DNA of 53,024 nucleotides from an uncultured Spirochaetaceae bacterium. GTDB lineage: Bacteria > Spirochaetota > Spirochaetia > Sphaerochaetales > Sphaerochaetaceae. The stretch lies in assembly GCA_944389065.1 (NCBI GenBank), contig CALXKZ010000038.1, positions 1 through 53,024 of the forward strand, given 5' to 3'. The first letter of the stretch is position 1. Each line of letters opens with the position of its first letter. A program made the position numbers and the translations under genes. Shown here one piece after another: positions 7,898-16,633 of the stretch. The notes beneath the pieces are model-generated. The model did no database searches. It was not told where the DNA came from and saw only the letters and a program-made list of their open reading frames with translations.

Positions 7898-10229
7898 ATG
7901 AATCGTAAAATGAATTCCAGATCATATCCTACGGGGGGGGGGAGTACTAGTAGAATCATAGCATTTGCTGTACTGGTTCTAGTCCTTGCTCTCCTTTCAT
8001 CCTGCAAGCAGCAGCTGATCGTTCTTCCACCGGTTCACGATGATGAGATCACGATTACAGGACCGGAAGATTTTCTCGGCCAAGGGGAATCATTCCAGCT
8101 TAGCGTTGAAACTGAGATTCCTTCATCGGAAATAACCTGGGAATCATCAGATGAGTCTGTTGCAATAGTATCTGACGATGGAAAAGTAACAGCAGTCGGC
8201 CCAGGAGTTGCAGAGATCACAGCAAAGCATGATGGATATGTAAGCGAGCCGGTAAAGGTGACTGTAAGCGGCTTCAAGGCCACAGCAGGATTCAGCGGCA
8301 CTCTCAATCCATCCACAGAGGACAAGACCATCACAATCGAGGCATTCGGAGATGCCGATTCCTCTGCTCTGCCAGCCCTTCCGACGGTGTATCCGGATGG
8401 AGCAATCACATTCACAAAGAAAACCCTTGATGATGGTTCTGTTGTATATGAGATCCAGAGTATAAATACAACCACAGCTGAGTGCACTATAAGCTTTGGC
8501 CAGGGTATCGATATCGACCCGATAACAGTCAATATTGTCTCAAAGGACATATCTGTGAATATCGGGGGTGAGGATATCGAGGCAGTAGCTACAGAAGACG
8601 GAAAGGCCGCTATCGATCTATCAGGTGTCATCGGAGAAGATGATGAGATTGCAGTAATCAAGGATAAGGATGGAAATACCATCTACGATGTGAATAACCC
8701 GGATGATACAGAAGCTGGATACACCTATGATTCTGATGACAAGACACTCACAGTCGATGTATCCGAAGTCACAGACGATGATCTTGCATTCACAGCAGAG
8801 ACTGTCAAAGTACTTCTTTATGATGCAGAGCTGATAATAAATGGAAGGGAATATACACGTCCTGAATTCAATACTTTGGATCCCAAAGGCAAATTCGCAC
8901 ATTTAAAAGAAGCTTGTGATGCTGTAGGAAATAATACTTTCTCTAGTGGAATATATTTCAGGCTTCTCGACGACTTTACAGAGGAATCCTTTAATGTTTC
9001 CAGTTCAGATGTTGATGTCACAATTGATCTTAACGGACATCACATATCAAAAGGAGACCCGGAAAACCCACCAAAAGGTGCAAAATATAATAGAATTATA
9101 ACTGCATCTCTTGTGACCGGGGGAAGCTGCGTCAACATAATTGACGGAACACTCAAGGACAATGATCTGACTGCGAATTCTGATATTCTTGGTGCAGCAA
9201 TTTATGTAAATGGCCCATCATTAACCCTTACTGATACCAATTGGGCTGAGTCTACTGAAGATTGGGGCACAATGAATATCGTCGATGTGACATTCTCCAA
9301 TAACTATACTGACTGCGGTGGCGCAATCTGCATCCATAGAGCAGTCAAGCTGAACATCTATGATTCAGAGTTCATTGGCAATAGATCAAGTACCACTGGT
9401 GGGAAAGGATACTCCAGGCCTTATGGTACCGGCTCTGCTATATTCGTCTGGAATACGAATTATAGGAGGGGAAATAGTCAACATCTATGATTGCATATTC
9501 AATGACAATACTGGCAGCAATCTTTTCTCAATGGATTCAACCTCAGGAATACTTTTCAATATCTATTGTGGAGATTTCACGGGTAATACATTCACAGGAA
9601 ATAGTGCATTGATGTTGATTTCGGCATTCAATATCTATGGTGGGAATTTTACAGGCAATACCGCTCAGGATCCTTATAATGGCATCCATCCTTCTATTCT
9701 GCATGTAGGTGGAGACAGAGCTGCGACTGAAAGAGCACCTGTTTCCATCAATGGCGGAATAATCAATGGCGGCGATGATTTCTACAGCATCAATCTCAAT
9801 AAAGATGACAACCATGAAAGAATCTCATTCAATGGAGGATCGATGGATAGCCTTGTGTGGTCCGCGGGTCTCAATACTCCAGTGGAATATGCTCTTTCAG
9901 AGAAACACCTAGTGCTTGCTTCTGCTCTTCTCCATGATTCCAGGCAGGTTGAATATGTCACATATGGGGCAGATGGTGCTGTTAATATCAACAGCCCATT
10001 GAAGATTGATAGCACAGGAAATGTTGTCTACAAATTTGATAAAGGGTATTCCAGCATTACCGGTGCTGCCTTCAATGGCCCTGATTTCAATCCTGCAATC
10101 ACTGAATTCGGAGTATTCCTCCCTGCAGATCAGATTGAATTAATTGAAAGCATTACAGTCCACTTTGCTGATGATACTTCAGTTACTCTTAATAAAACGA
10201 CTGATGGCAATACAGTGAAGTTCAGCTGA
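7898..10229 (+). pseudogene. Pmp-like, Big_2-containing surface lipoprotein, poly-G tract and internal frameshift
   Basis: The reading frame from the ATG at 7898 (or 7910) passes through ten Gs, then a lipoprotein signal peptide ending LALLSSC. Next comes a bacterial Ig-like Big_2 domain (SSEITWESSDESVAIVSDDG, then GVAEITAKHDG). The region from about 8.8 kb is a beta-helix with Chlamydia Pmp-like FxxN and GGAI motifs (FSNNYTDCGGAI, FIGNRSS, FTGNTFTGN). The frame breaks near 9460-9490: the first frame ends at 9490, while the same repeat pattern (GGEIVNIYDCIFNDN) continues in the +1 frame to 10229. Read across the break, the product would be about 775 residues. The gene may be a pseudogene, a phase variant, or carry a sequencing error. 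Start choice is uncertain because no clear ribosome binding site is seen. Confidence 0.75.
7933..7942 (+). repeat. Ten-G homopolymer tract in the lipoprotein signal-peptide region
   Basis: Ten consecutive Gs lie 35 bases after the start codon and before the hydrophobic core. Slippage by one base would throw the gene out of frame. At ten Gs the signal peptide and Big_2 domain are in frame with the ATG, so the sequenced state is ON for the N-terminal half. Confidence 0.9.
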
Positions 10230-10250
10230 TCACAGCTTCCTGGTTCACTT

Positions 10251-10281
10251 GCCTCCGGTTCAGGCCGGAGGCTCTTTCTTT
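10251..10281. terminator. Bidirectional terminator between the lipoprotein gene and hydE
   Basis: GCCTCCGG and CCGGAGGC pair around TTCAGG, followed on the plus strand by TCTTTCTTT. It sits between two convergent genes and ends at the hydE stop codon. Confidence 0.85.
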
Positions 10282-11306
10282 CAGGGGATATAATCCCCTC
10301 TTTCCATCGAGAGCTCATAACCGATTGATCTCATCTTCTCTGCGATCCTCTCAAGGTTCTCGCCTGCCTCATCGCCTGTGATCTTCTTGCCATCATAGAT
10401 CATGTACTTGGACCTTTCCTCCTTCGGAGTTATGTCAGGCATTATGACATTCGCACCATGGAGAATACCGAGAAGCTGTCCATCCTCTGAGGCTGTTGCA
10501 AGCGCTGTCGTTGCAGGAATCATTGCATGAGGAAGCATAAGGCGAACCAGCGATACCATCCTCAGCGTCAGATCCACACTCCCCTTCTTCTCATTTCTGA
10601 AAGGTGTCGAGCTATGTGGTATGAATGGTCCTATACCCACCATCTCAGGATCGAGGGATTTCATGAAGACCATATCCTCGGCAAGCGTCCTCAACGAGGA
10701 TTCTGGAGACCCTACCATCATTCCAGCGCCTGTCTGGTATCCGAGCTTCTTCAGGTTATGAAGACATTCCATCCTGTTTGCCATGGACATTGCATCAGGG
10801 TGCAGGATCCTGTAGTGAGCACTATCTGCTGTCTCATGCCTCAAGAGATACCTGTCAGCACCGACAGCTCTGAGCGTTTTATAGCTTTCATAGCTTCTCT
10901 CGCCTACGCTGAGTGTCACAGCTACGTCAGGATATGATGCTTTTATATCCCTTACGATTTCAGCAATGCGCTCATCTGTAAAATAGTTATCCTCACCGCC
11001 CTGCAGTACGAATGTGCGGAATCCTATCTCATACCCGATATCCACGCACTCCATCACCGAGTCATATGAAAGCCTGTAGCGGAGAGCATCTCTGTTGCTC
11101 TTTCTAAGTCCGCAGTAGAAGCAATCGTTGCGGCAATATGATGTGAACTCTATGAGCCCTCTTGCAAAGACCTTCTTTCCATATATACTGTCACGGATCT
11201 CAGATGCGGCTTTCCTGATCTCCTCGATATCGCAGTTTCCGATCGCATCCACCCATTCATCAATGGAAAGATCCTCTCCAGAGAGCACTCTGTCTATGAT
11301 TCTCAT
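10281..11306 (-). CDS. hydE: [FeFe]-hydrogenase maturase, radical-SAM enzyme HydE
   Basis: 341 residues. HydE is a radical-SAM enzyme needed to build the dithiomethylamine-bridged diiron unit of the H-cluster. The cluster motif is CRNDCFYC (CX3CX2C) in FTSYCRNDCFYCGLRKSN near residue 58. The family pattern continues with FVLQGGEDNYFTD, ADRYLLRHETAD and GAGMMVGSPESS. The start overlaps the guaD stop as ATGA, so it is translationally coupled to a guanine deaminase. The convergent end abuts a terminator shared with the surface-lipoprotein gene. Confidence 0.95.
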   Translation of the reverse strand: MRIIDRVLSGEDLSIDEWVDAIGNCDIEEIRKAASEIRDSIYGKKVFARGLIEFTSYCRNDCFYCGLRKSNRDALRYRLSYDSVMECVDIGYEIGFRTFVLQGGEDNYFTDERIAEIVRDIKASYPDVAVTLSVGERSYESYKTLRAVGADRYLLRHETADSAHYRILHPDAMSMANRMECLHNLKKLGYQTGAGMMVGSPESSLRTLAEDMVFMKSLDPEMVGIGPFIPHSSTPFRNEKKGSVDLTLRMVSLVRLMLPHAMIPATTALATASEDGQLLGILHGANVIMPDITPKEERSKYMIYDGKKITGDEAGENLERIAEKMRSIGYELSMERGDYIP

Positions 11307-12559
11307 ATTATTCTCTTCCCATCAACATACTTTGCAATTGGTCTTCTATCAGGGGTGCGGTATGCATAGAACTCAAGCTTCTCCTCTATGGAGAGCTCTG
11401 GAGCAAGCACAGTCATCTCCTCTGATGAATCCTCAAGGATGAGGATATCAGCAGCAAAACCAGGTTCGAACGAACCGGCCTTACCAAAGAATGAACCTCC
11501 GCCCTTCGTCGCGATATAGAATGCCTCAGAGAATCTCAGAGGAGGAAGGGAATCATCCTGGAGCCTCCACCTAAGCTTCGATGACTGGATTGAATCTGTT
11601 ATCATCCTGAACATCGAGAGGGAAGAACCCCCTGCCGTATCGGTTGCAAGCCCCACATTCACCCCGCGCTCCAGGAAGCGGCGCACAGGAGCAATGCCTG
11701 ACGAGAGATTCATATTCGATGAAGGGGAATGCGCAACCCATGCATCATGGGATGAAAGAATATCCATCTCCTCTTCTGTGGTCCATACGGAATGAGCCAT
11801 GATGCTCCGTCCATCCAGGAGTCCGTATCTTTCATAGGCATCTGCATAGCTACGGCTCTCAGGGCAGAGCTCTCTGACCCACTCTATCTCGCTCTGGTTC
11901 TCATCAAGATGGGTCTGCACCGGAAGATTCCTCTCCTTGCTGATCGCTCCGAGCGCCGAGAGAAGACTATCTGTGCACGATGGGATGAACCGAGGCGTGA
12001 CAATGGGTTTTATATTCTTCAGCGAAGAAGCCTCATCAATGAATCTTATCTCTTCGGATACAGCTTCCTCCGTGGTCTCCGTGAGGATATCAGGAGAGTT
12101 GCGGTCCATGGATACTTTACCGATATATCCGCATAGCCCTGCTTTCTCAAGCAATGACATCAGAAGAAGTGTTGATTTCCTATGTATCGTTCCGAATACG
12201 GATGCTCTTACTGTACAGCTATTCTTGAGATCATCTGCAAATGCAGTATATGCCTTACAAGCGAAATCCATATCGGCGAACCTGGCTTCAAGAGGGAATG
12301 TATGCTTATCAAGCCACTCAAGAAGCTCCTCATCCATGAAAAGCCCTGAGAACATATACTGCGGCGCATGGAGATGGAGATCATAAAGGCCGGGGGTTAT
12401 CAGCGAAGACCCGAAATCAGCAACAGGAACATTCTCAGGCTTTTTGGCAGAGACGCCCAGTATCGTATTGTCCTCGATAAGAAGATACCCGTCCTTCAAT
12501 ACCCTGAAGCTTCCCATCTCCTCCGTCCAGATAAGATTTCCCTTAAGTGCGTGGCGCAT
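11303..12559 (-). CDS. guaD: Guanine deaminase (amidohydrolase family)
   Basis: 418 residues, amidohydrolase fold. The metal motif is DLHLHAPQY near residue 60, where HxH binds zinc; the guanine-deaminase pattern PRFIPSCTDSLL follows, then QTHLDENQSEIEW, MAHSVWTTEEE and ATDTAGGSSLSMF with the catalytic Asp. The enzyme would convert guanine to xanthine and ammonia. Its length is slightly shorter than the common 430-440 residues but no motif is missing. The ATG at 12559 has GGAGG upstream. It heads an operon with hydE and is divergent from a TetR-type regulator, which is the natural candidate for its control. The substrate is inferred from motifs; a related aminohydrolase activity is possible. 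Confidence 0.85.
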   Translation of the reverse strand: MRHALKGNLIWTEEMGSFRVLKDGYLLIEDNTILGVSAKKPENVPVADFGSSLITPGLYDLHLHAPQYMFSGLFMDEELLEWLDKHTFPLEARFADMDFACKAYTAFADDLKNSCTVRASVFGTIHRKSTLLLMSLLEKAGLCGYIGKVSMDRNSPDILTETTEEAVSEEIRFIDEASSLKNIKPIVTPRFIPSCTDSLLSALGAISKERNLPVQTHLDENQSEIEWVRELCPESRSYADAYERYGLLDGRSIMAHSVWTTEEEMDILSSHDAWVAHSPSSNMNLSSGIAPVRRFLERGVNVGLATDTAGGSSLSMFRMITDSIQSSKLRWRLQDDSLPPLRFSEAFYIATKGGGSFFGKAGSFEPGFAADILILEDSSEEMTVLAPELSIEEKLEFYAYRTPDRRPIAKYVDGKRII

Positions 12560-12633
12560 ATATCCTCCGTTTATATTCTACCATACCATAAGCCAAGATT
12601 GACATACAGAATGTGCCGGGATAGCATTCTCAT
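12560..12633. promoter_or_regulatory. Divergent promoter region for guaD-hydE and the TetR gene
   Basis: Rightward: TTGACA (12599-12604), 17-base spacer and TAGCAT (12622-12627) form a strong promoter whose predicted start falls on the GTG start codon of the TetR gene. Leftward: TATAAA (12575-12570) with a weak TTGGCT upstream (12596-12591) lies before GGAGG and the guaD ATG. The short shared region would let the regulator act on both genes. Confidence 0.55.
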
Positions 12634-13191
12634 GTGACTAATGACAAGCGGATCGCGGAGACGAAGGAAAAGCTCAGAAAAGCACTTACAGAGCTTCTGC
12701 TGACAGAGAGCATGGAGAGCATCTCCATCAGGATGATAACAGATAAAGCCGGAGTGAACAGGAGCACATTCTATGCCCACTACACCTGCCAGAGGGACCT
12801 TATAGATGAGATGGAGGAGGAACTTCTGGAGCATCTGCCTGTATTCTCATCATCATCGCATGAGGATATAGCGAAGACATTCACTTCCTTCATGGCATAT
12901 GTAAAGGAAAACAGGGATGTCGTCCAGGTTCTTATGATGGAAGGTGTTGACCGATCGTTTGGAGAGAGGCTTGTGAAGATCATAATGGACAGATACGATG
13001 AGTTCTCTCCATTCGACGATGAAGAGCTGTCAAGGATGAGCTATCTATTCTCTGTAAACGGCATTGTGGGTATAGTCCGTGACTGGATAAACAGCGGCTG
13101 CAGCTGCCCTGTGGAGAAAATGGCAGGCTTTTCAATAGAGATGGCATTCCGTGCTTCCGGCATAGACCGGATGATACGGAAAAAGCGCTAA
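12634..13191 (+). CDS. TetR/AcrR-family transcriptional regulator
   Basis: 185 residues. The N-terminal helix-turn-helix is clear: RIAETKEKLRKALTELL, SISIRMITDKAGVNRSTFYAHY (recognition helix about residues 38-50) and the linker DLIDEMEEELLEHL. The C-terminal domain is helical and resembles the AcrR_C/DUF-type ligand domain of the YbiH/SACE group, without a recognisable ligand site. The start is a GTG at 12634 with no ribosome binding site; the promoter -10 box ends seven bases before it, so the mRNA may be leaderless. It diverges from guaD-hydE and ends with a four-base convergent overlap with the RarA fusion gene. Confidence 0.88.
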   Translation: MTNDKRIAETKEKLRKALTELLLTESMESISIRMITDKAGVNRSTFYAHYTCQRDLIDEMEEELLEHLPVFSSSSHEDIAKTFTSFMAYVKENRDVVQVLMMEGVDRSFGERLVKIIMDRYDEFSPFDDEELSRMSYLFSVNGIVGIVRDWINSGCSCPVEKMAGFSIEMAFRASGIDRMIRKKR

Positions 13192-15386
13192 TGCACGAGA
13201 TCATTCACCATCGCCCAGTCCTCACCTCGCCCTCCGCTCTTTTCCTCAGCAAAGCCTGACCGGATCAGGGCAACGGTATTGGACCACTTCACATCACGAT
13301 CTGAGAAAGCGGAGACAAACTCATCCTCGCTGAGACCTGAGATGCTGTAGCTGCCCTTGTAGAAGCCTCTGAGAGATTCAGGATAGAGATGTCTTGTCTC
13401 AATATTCTCTGAGTATTCGACAGTTGCTTCCGGAAACACATTCCTGACAGCCTCCTCAAGCTCCTTCTTTCCCCATGAGACAAGAGGATCTGATGAAGAG
13501 TATATTATCTTCTCTGCCTCTTCCAGCTTTCCGCGTATGCTTTCCGGAGCGAAGGATGAAAGCCTGGATGACAGCACAGGAATTGCCTGTATAAGGGCAA
13601 TCATGCCATCTTTTTCAAGCCTCTCCCTGATTCTTGGGAGGATATTGCTGTCCTCAGAAAGACGGGAAAGGACATTCCGCCCTGATATCACGCGGAAAAG
13701 AAGCCCCTCCTCAAGCTTATCGAATACAGAGTATGCATCTGATACGATGACCATCGGTCTAAGGATCTCCTCAAGGGAGGATGAGAAATGGTCGATGACC
13801 TCCTTATCGCTTTTACTGCAGACCGAAGCAACGCTCAGTCCCTCAGGATTGAGCTTCATCAGAGGCCAGAGAAGAAGACCATGGGATGCATTGAGGACCA
13901 GGACATTGTCGCTTCTGAGGATATCAATGGCAGAGTACAGACGCTTGGTAAGCTCAAGAAGGACCTCTGCGCGCCCTGACATAGCCCTCTCGATCCACTT
14001 CTCCCTTTTCCTGTCACCAGGGGAGAATGTGAGGTTCTCCTTATAGACATCCTCCGTCACAGCCTCAAGCTGCGCCTCGCGTCTGAGCATGACCTCATCC
14101 CTTATGCGCTTCTCGTATCCCATGCCGGATGGCTTATAGTAGACCTTCCCCTGAAGTCCTGTCGGAAGATACTGCTGAGCAACCCAGTGATCCTTATAGG
14201 AATGGGGATACATGTATCCTTCACCATGCCCGAAGCCCTTGCTGTCCCTGCTTGGATCCCTGAGATGGTTCGGCACTTCCTCCGCCTTCTCCTTCTCGAC
14301 ATCCGAAAGCGCATCGAAAAAGCCCAGGGAGGAATTGCTCTTGGGACAGGTTGAGAGATAAATCGCAGCATGGGCAAGATGGAACCGTCCTTCAGGAAGG
14401 CCTATCCTGTCAAAGGCCTCGGCATCAGCAACCGCAACGGAGACAGCCATGGGATCAGCCATGCCGACATCCTCTGCGGCAAGGATTATCATGCGCCGGA
14501 ATATGAAGCGTGGATCCTCGCCTGCAGCAACCATCCTTGCAAGCCAGTACAGGGCTGCATCGGTATCTGAGCCGCGGAGGGATTTGATGAATGCAGAGAT
14601 CACATCGAAGTGGTAATCCCCTTCCTTGTCATAGAGCACCGCACGGCGCTGTATGGACTCCTCCGCAGTCTCCTTCGATATATAGATCTCAGATCCCTCC
14701 GGAGGAGGAAATGAGTCCGGGGTTGTCTCTACAGCAAGCTCTATTGCATTGAGAAGTGATCTTGCATCTCCTGCTGCTACCGAGACGAGATGCTCAAGCG
14801 CACCGTCCTCGAATACGACAGAGTACTTTCCATAGCCACGTTCCTTATCCTGGATGGCATCATGCGCAATATGCATGAGATCGGAATCGGAAAGCTTCTT
14901 AAGCTGGAATATCCTGGAGCGTGAGACAAGGGCTGCATTGACCTCGAAATATGGATTCTCAGTCGTCGCGCCTATAAGTATGAATGTACCGTTCTCAACC
15001 CATGGAAGGAGGGCATCCTGCTGGCTTTTGTTCCAGCGGTGGACCTCATCCACGAATAGAATGGTCCGCATCCCGTACATCTCACGCCGTCTTTTAGCAT
15101 CCTCGATCTCAGTTCTCAGCTCCTTCACGCCGGAAAGAACAGCATTGAGAGTCGAGAAATGGCTCTCGGTCGTATTGGCGATGACACGGGCAAGCGTTGT
15201 CTTGCCGGTTCCTGGAGGTCCGTATAATATGACAGATGAAAGCTGGTCCGCCTGGATTGCCCGCCGGAGAAGCCTGCCTTTTCCGAGAATATGCTCCTGA
15301 CCGACATACTCATCAAGAGTACGGGGCCTCATGCGTGCTGCAAGCGGCTCTTCGGAACGGGAGAGAGATGATGAGAAGAGATCCAT
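13188..15386 (-). CDS. rarA: RarA/MgsA replication-associated AAA+ ATPase fused to a C-terminal domain of unknown function
   Basis: 732 residues against about 420-450 for ordinary RarA. The first 420 residues are a full RarA: RPRTLDEYVGQEHILG, Walker A GPPGTGKTT, Walker B ILFVDEVHRWNKSQQDALL, sensor GATTENPYFEV and arginine finger SRSRIFQL, ending with the PNHLRD and GYMYPHSYKDHWVAQQYLP signature. RarA acts at stalled replication forks. The last 300 residues match the known RarA/unknown-domain fusion architecture best known from cyanobacteria. The stretch VLVLNASHGLLLWPLMKL followed by SVASVC resembles a degenerate Rossmann/methyltransferase motif I. The start overlaps the lipoprotein stop as TGATG. 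Confidence 0.88.
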   Translation of the reverse strand: MDLFSSSLSRSEEPLAARMRPRTLDEYVGQEHILGKGRLLRRAIQADQLSSVILYGPPGTGKTTLARVIANTTESHFSTLNAVLSGVKELRTEIEDAKRRREMYGMRTILFVDEVHRWNKSQQDALLPWVENGTFILIGATTENPYFEVNAALVSRSRIFQLKKLSDSDLMHIAHDAIQDKERGYGKYSVVFEDGALEHLVSVAAGDARSLLNAIELAVETTPDSFPPPEGSEIYISKETAEESIQRRAVLYDKEGDYHFDVISAFIKSLRGSDTDAALYWLARMVAAGEDPRFIFRRMIILAAEDVGMADPMAVSVAVADAEAFDRIGLPEGRFHLAHAAIYLSTCPKSNSSLGFFDALSDVEKEKAEEVPNHLRDPSRDSKGFGHGEGYMYPHSYKDHWVAQQYLPTGLQGKVYYKPSGMGYEKRIRDEVMLRREAQLEAVTEDVYKENLTFSPGDRKREKWIERAMSGRAEVLLELTKRLYSAIDILRSDNVLVLNASHGLLLWPLMKLNPEGLSVASVCSKSDKEVIDHFSSSLEEILRPMVIVSDAYSVFDKLEEGLLFRVISGRNVLSRLSEDSNILPRIRERLEKDGMIALIQAIPVLSSRLSSFAPESIRGKLEEAEKIIYSSSDPLVSWGKKELEEAVRNVFPEATVEYSENIETRHLYPESLRGFYKGSYSISGLSEDEFVSAFSDRDVKWSNTVALIRSGFAEEKSGGRGEDWAMVNDLVH

Positions 15387-16072
15387 CAGCGCCCTCCCCA
15401 GAAAACGTAGTAATACCCTGAGGAGATTCCTGCGGGTGTATTCTTAAGCGTACGCTCGCACTCGGCAAGGCGATCGAAGAGCGTATCGGAAAGGATCCGG
15501 CCTGCCAGTTCCGCATCGATCATCTCCGGCTCTGATATATATGTTGCATGGCCGACTGCAGATAGATTGAGATATGCACCCCTGACAGCGCTGAAATCGG
15601 TATAGGAGGGCTGGAATGCGTCATCAAGCTCATCCTGGCATCTCCTGATCTCATTTCCATAGTATATGGCAACGCTTTCCCCTATTCTGCTTCTGATGCC
15701 TTCCGTGAACGCCGTATCATCGTGTATGAAGGCATCGGAACCAGACTCAGCAAGGACCGAGGCCGAGTCCCGGACAAGGTGCAATGCATCTTTAAGAAAC
15801 GGAGTTATGATAACTGAAAGGCGCTGCGAATAGTCTTCAGCTATATCATCATACAGCGGTACGTAGCGCGAGTATGCTGTATATGTAAGAGGAAGCGCGC
15901 TCTTTATCCTTTCCGCATCCACCGGGCTATCAAGGTCAACCGCCATGAACATATCAGAAGAAAGGGACATGAGGGCGTTCCTTATCTCGTCCTTCGTATA
16001 CTGTACAGAATCCGTACTCCTGCATGAGAAAAGAAGGAGTACGGAGAAAAGGATGACAAGAGTCTTCCTCAT
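15386..16072 (-). CDS. Putative lipoprotein of unknown function
   Basis: 228 residues. The N-terminus MRKTLVILFSVLLLFSCRST is a lipoprotein signal peptide with lipobox LFSC (Cys17). The mature part is mostly alpha-helical by pattern, with repeated acidic/amphipathic segments and an aromatic end (SGYYYVFWGGR). I recognise no family. It is the middle gene of a superoxide reductase - lipoprotein - RarA-fusion operon: two bases separate it from the reductase stop and it shares one base with the next start. Its location suggests envelope stress, but nothing in the sequence proves that. Confidence 0.75.
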   Translation of the reverse strand: MRKTLVILFSVLLLFSCRSTDSVQYTKDEIRNALMSLSSDMFMAVDLDSPVDAERIKSALPLTYTAYSRYVPLYDDIAEDYSQRLSVIITPFLKDALHLVRDSASVLAESGSDAFIHDDTAFTEGIRSRIGESVAIYYGNEIRRCQDELDDAFQPSYTDFSAVRGAYLNLSAVGHATYISEPEMIDAELAGRILSDTLFDRLAECERTLKNTPAGISSGYYYVFWGGR

Positions 16073-16074
16073 GC

Positions 16075-16446
16075 TTAGATCTCGGCCTTCCAGAGTCCAT
16101 GGAGATTGCAGTACTCATATACTGCAGCAACTCCATCTGCTGCAAACACAGCCTCAGGCTTCTCGCCGGGATGCAGATAGTGTACTTCAACGCCGTCCTT
16201 TCTTTCCGCAGCGATGAACTTTATGCTGTGCTCCTCAGTCATCGGGTGCTCTACGGAGCCGACCTTCGCATAGATCTTCCCATCCCTCTCTTCAAGGGCA
16301 GGGACATGCTTTTCCTTTGCTCCGTCGGTCGTGTTTGCCTTCAATTCCGTCATTTCCTTGCCGCAGCAGCGTGGAGTGCATGTGCCTTTCTCAAGGACCA
16401 TCACCATCTCACCGCAGGCCTGGCATCTGTAAATCGTAAGTGCCAT
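16075..16446 (-). CDS. dfx: Desulfoferrodoxin (two-iron superoxide reductase)
   Basis: 123 residues. The enzyme reduces superoxide to hydrogen peroxide without making oxygen and is typical of anaerobes. Center I is the desulforedoxin-like N-terminal domain with CQAC and a later CC pair (PRCCGKEM). Center II ligands are visible as VEHPMTEEHSIKF, YLHPGEKP and the Cys/His of YCNLHGLWK. The start is the ATG at 16446 behind GGAGGAG; a longer in-frame start would precede the ribosome binding site. It is the promoter-proximal gene of the dfx-lipoprotein-rarA operon. Confidence 0.95.
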   Translation of the reverse strand: MALTIYRCQACGEMVMVLEKGTCTPRCCGKEMTELKANTTDGAKEKHVPALEERDGKIYAKVGSVEHPMTEEHSIKFIAAERKDGVEVHYLHPGEKPEAVFAADGVAAVYEYCNLHGLWKAEI

Positions 16447-16464
16447 ATTTTCTCCTCCACCGCG

Positions 16465-16470
16465 ATTATA
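16465..16470 (-). promoter_or_regulatory. -10 box of the dfx operon
   Basis: A perfect TATAAT lies on the minus strand 18 bases before the ATG and upstream of GGAGGAG. The -35 region at 17-base spacing is poor (TGCCCA), so activation by a regulator is possible. Confidence 0.5.
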
Positions 16471-16529
16471 TCCCAAATTGGATGGAATGGGCATCGCCAG
16501 AGAACAGAATACAGATATTCACCACAGCT

Positions 16530-16566
16530 TTGCATGCAATACGCATAATAATGCACTTTCGTGCAT
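16530..16566. promoter_or_regulatory. Paired palindromes in the dfx / ABC-cassette intergenic region
   Basis: TTGCATGCAA (16530-16539) is a perfect palindrome. ATGCAC-TTTC-GTGCAT (16551-16566) is an inverted repeat with a four-base centre. Both carry TGCA cores and lie just upstream of the promoter of the ABC cassette; they look like regulator binding sites. Confidence 0.45.
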
Positions 16567-16571
16567 CATGC

Positions 16572-16599
16572 TTGCCAGAATCAGTCAATCAATGATAAT
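16572..16599 (+). promoter_or_regulatory. Promoter of the DUF3798 ABC cassette
   Basis: TTGCCA (16572-16577), a 16-base spacer and GATAAT (16594-16599) match the sigma-70 consensus at five of six positions each. A CATAAT farther down (16604-16609) is an alternative -10. The gene has a good AAGGGAG ribosome binding site. Confidence 0.55.
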
Positions 16600-16633
16600 G
16601 TAGTCATAATCAATACACACAAGGGAGATTAAT

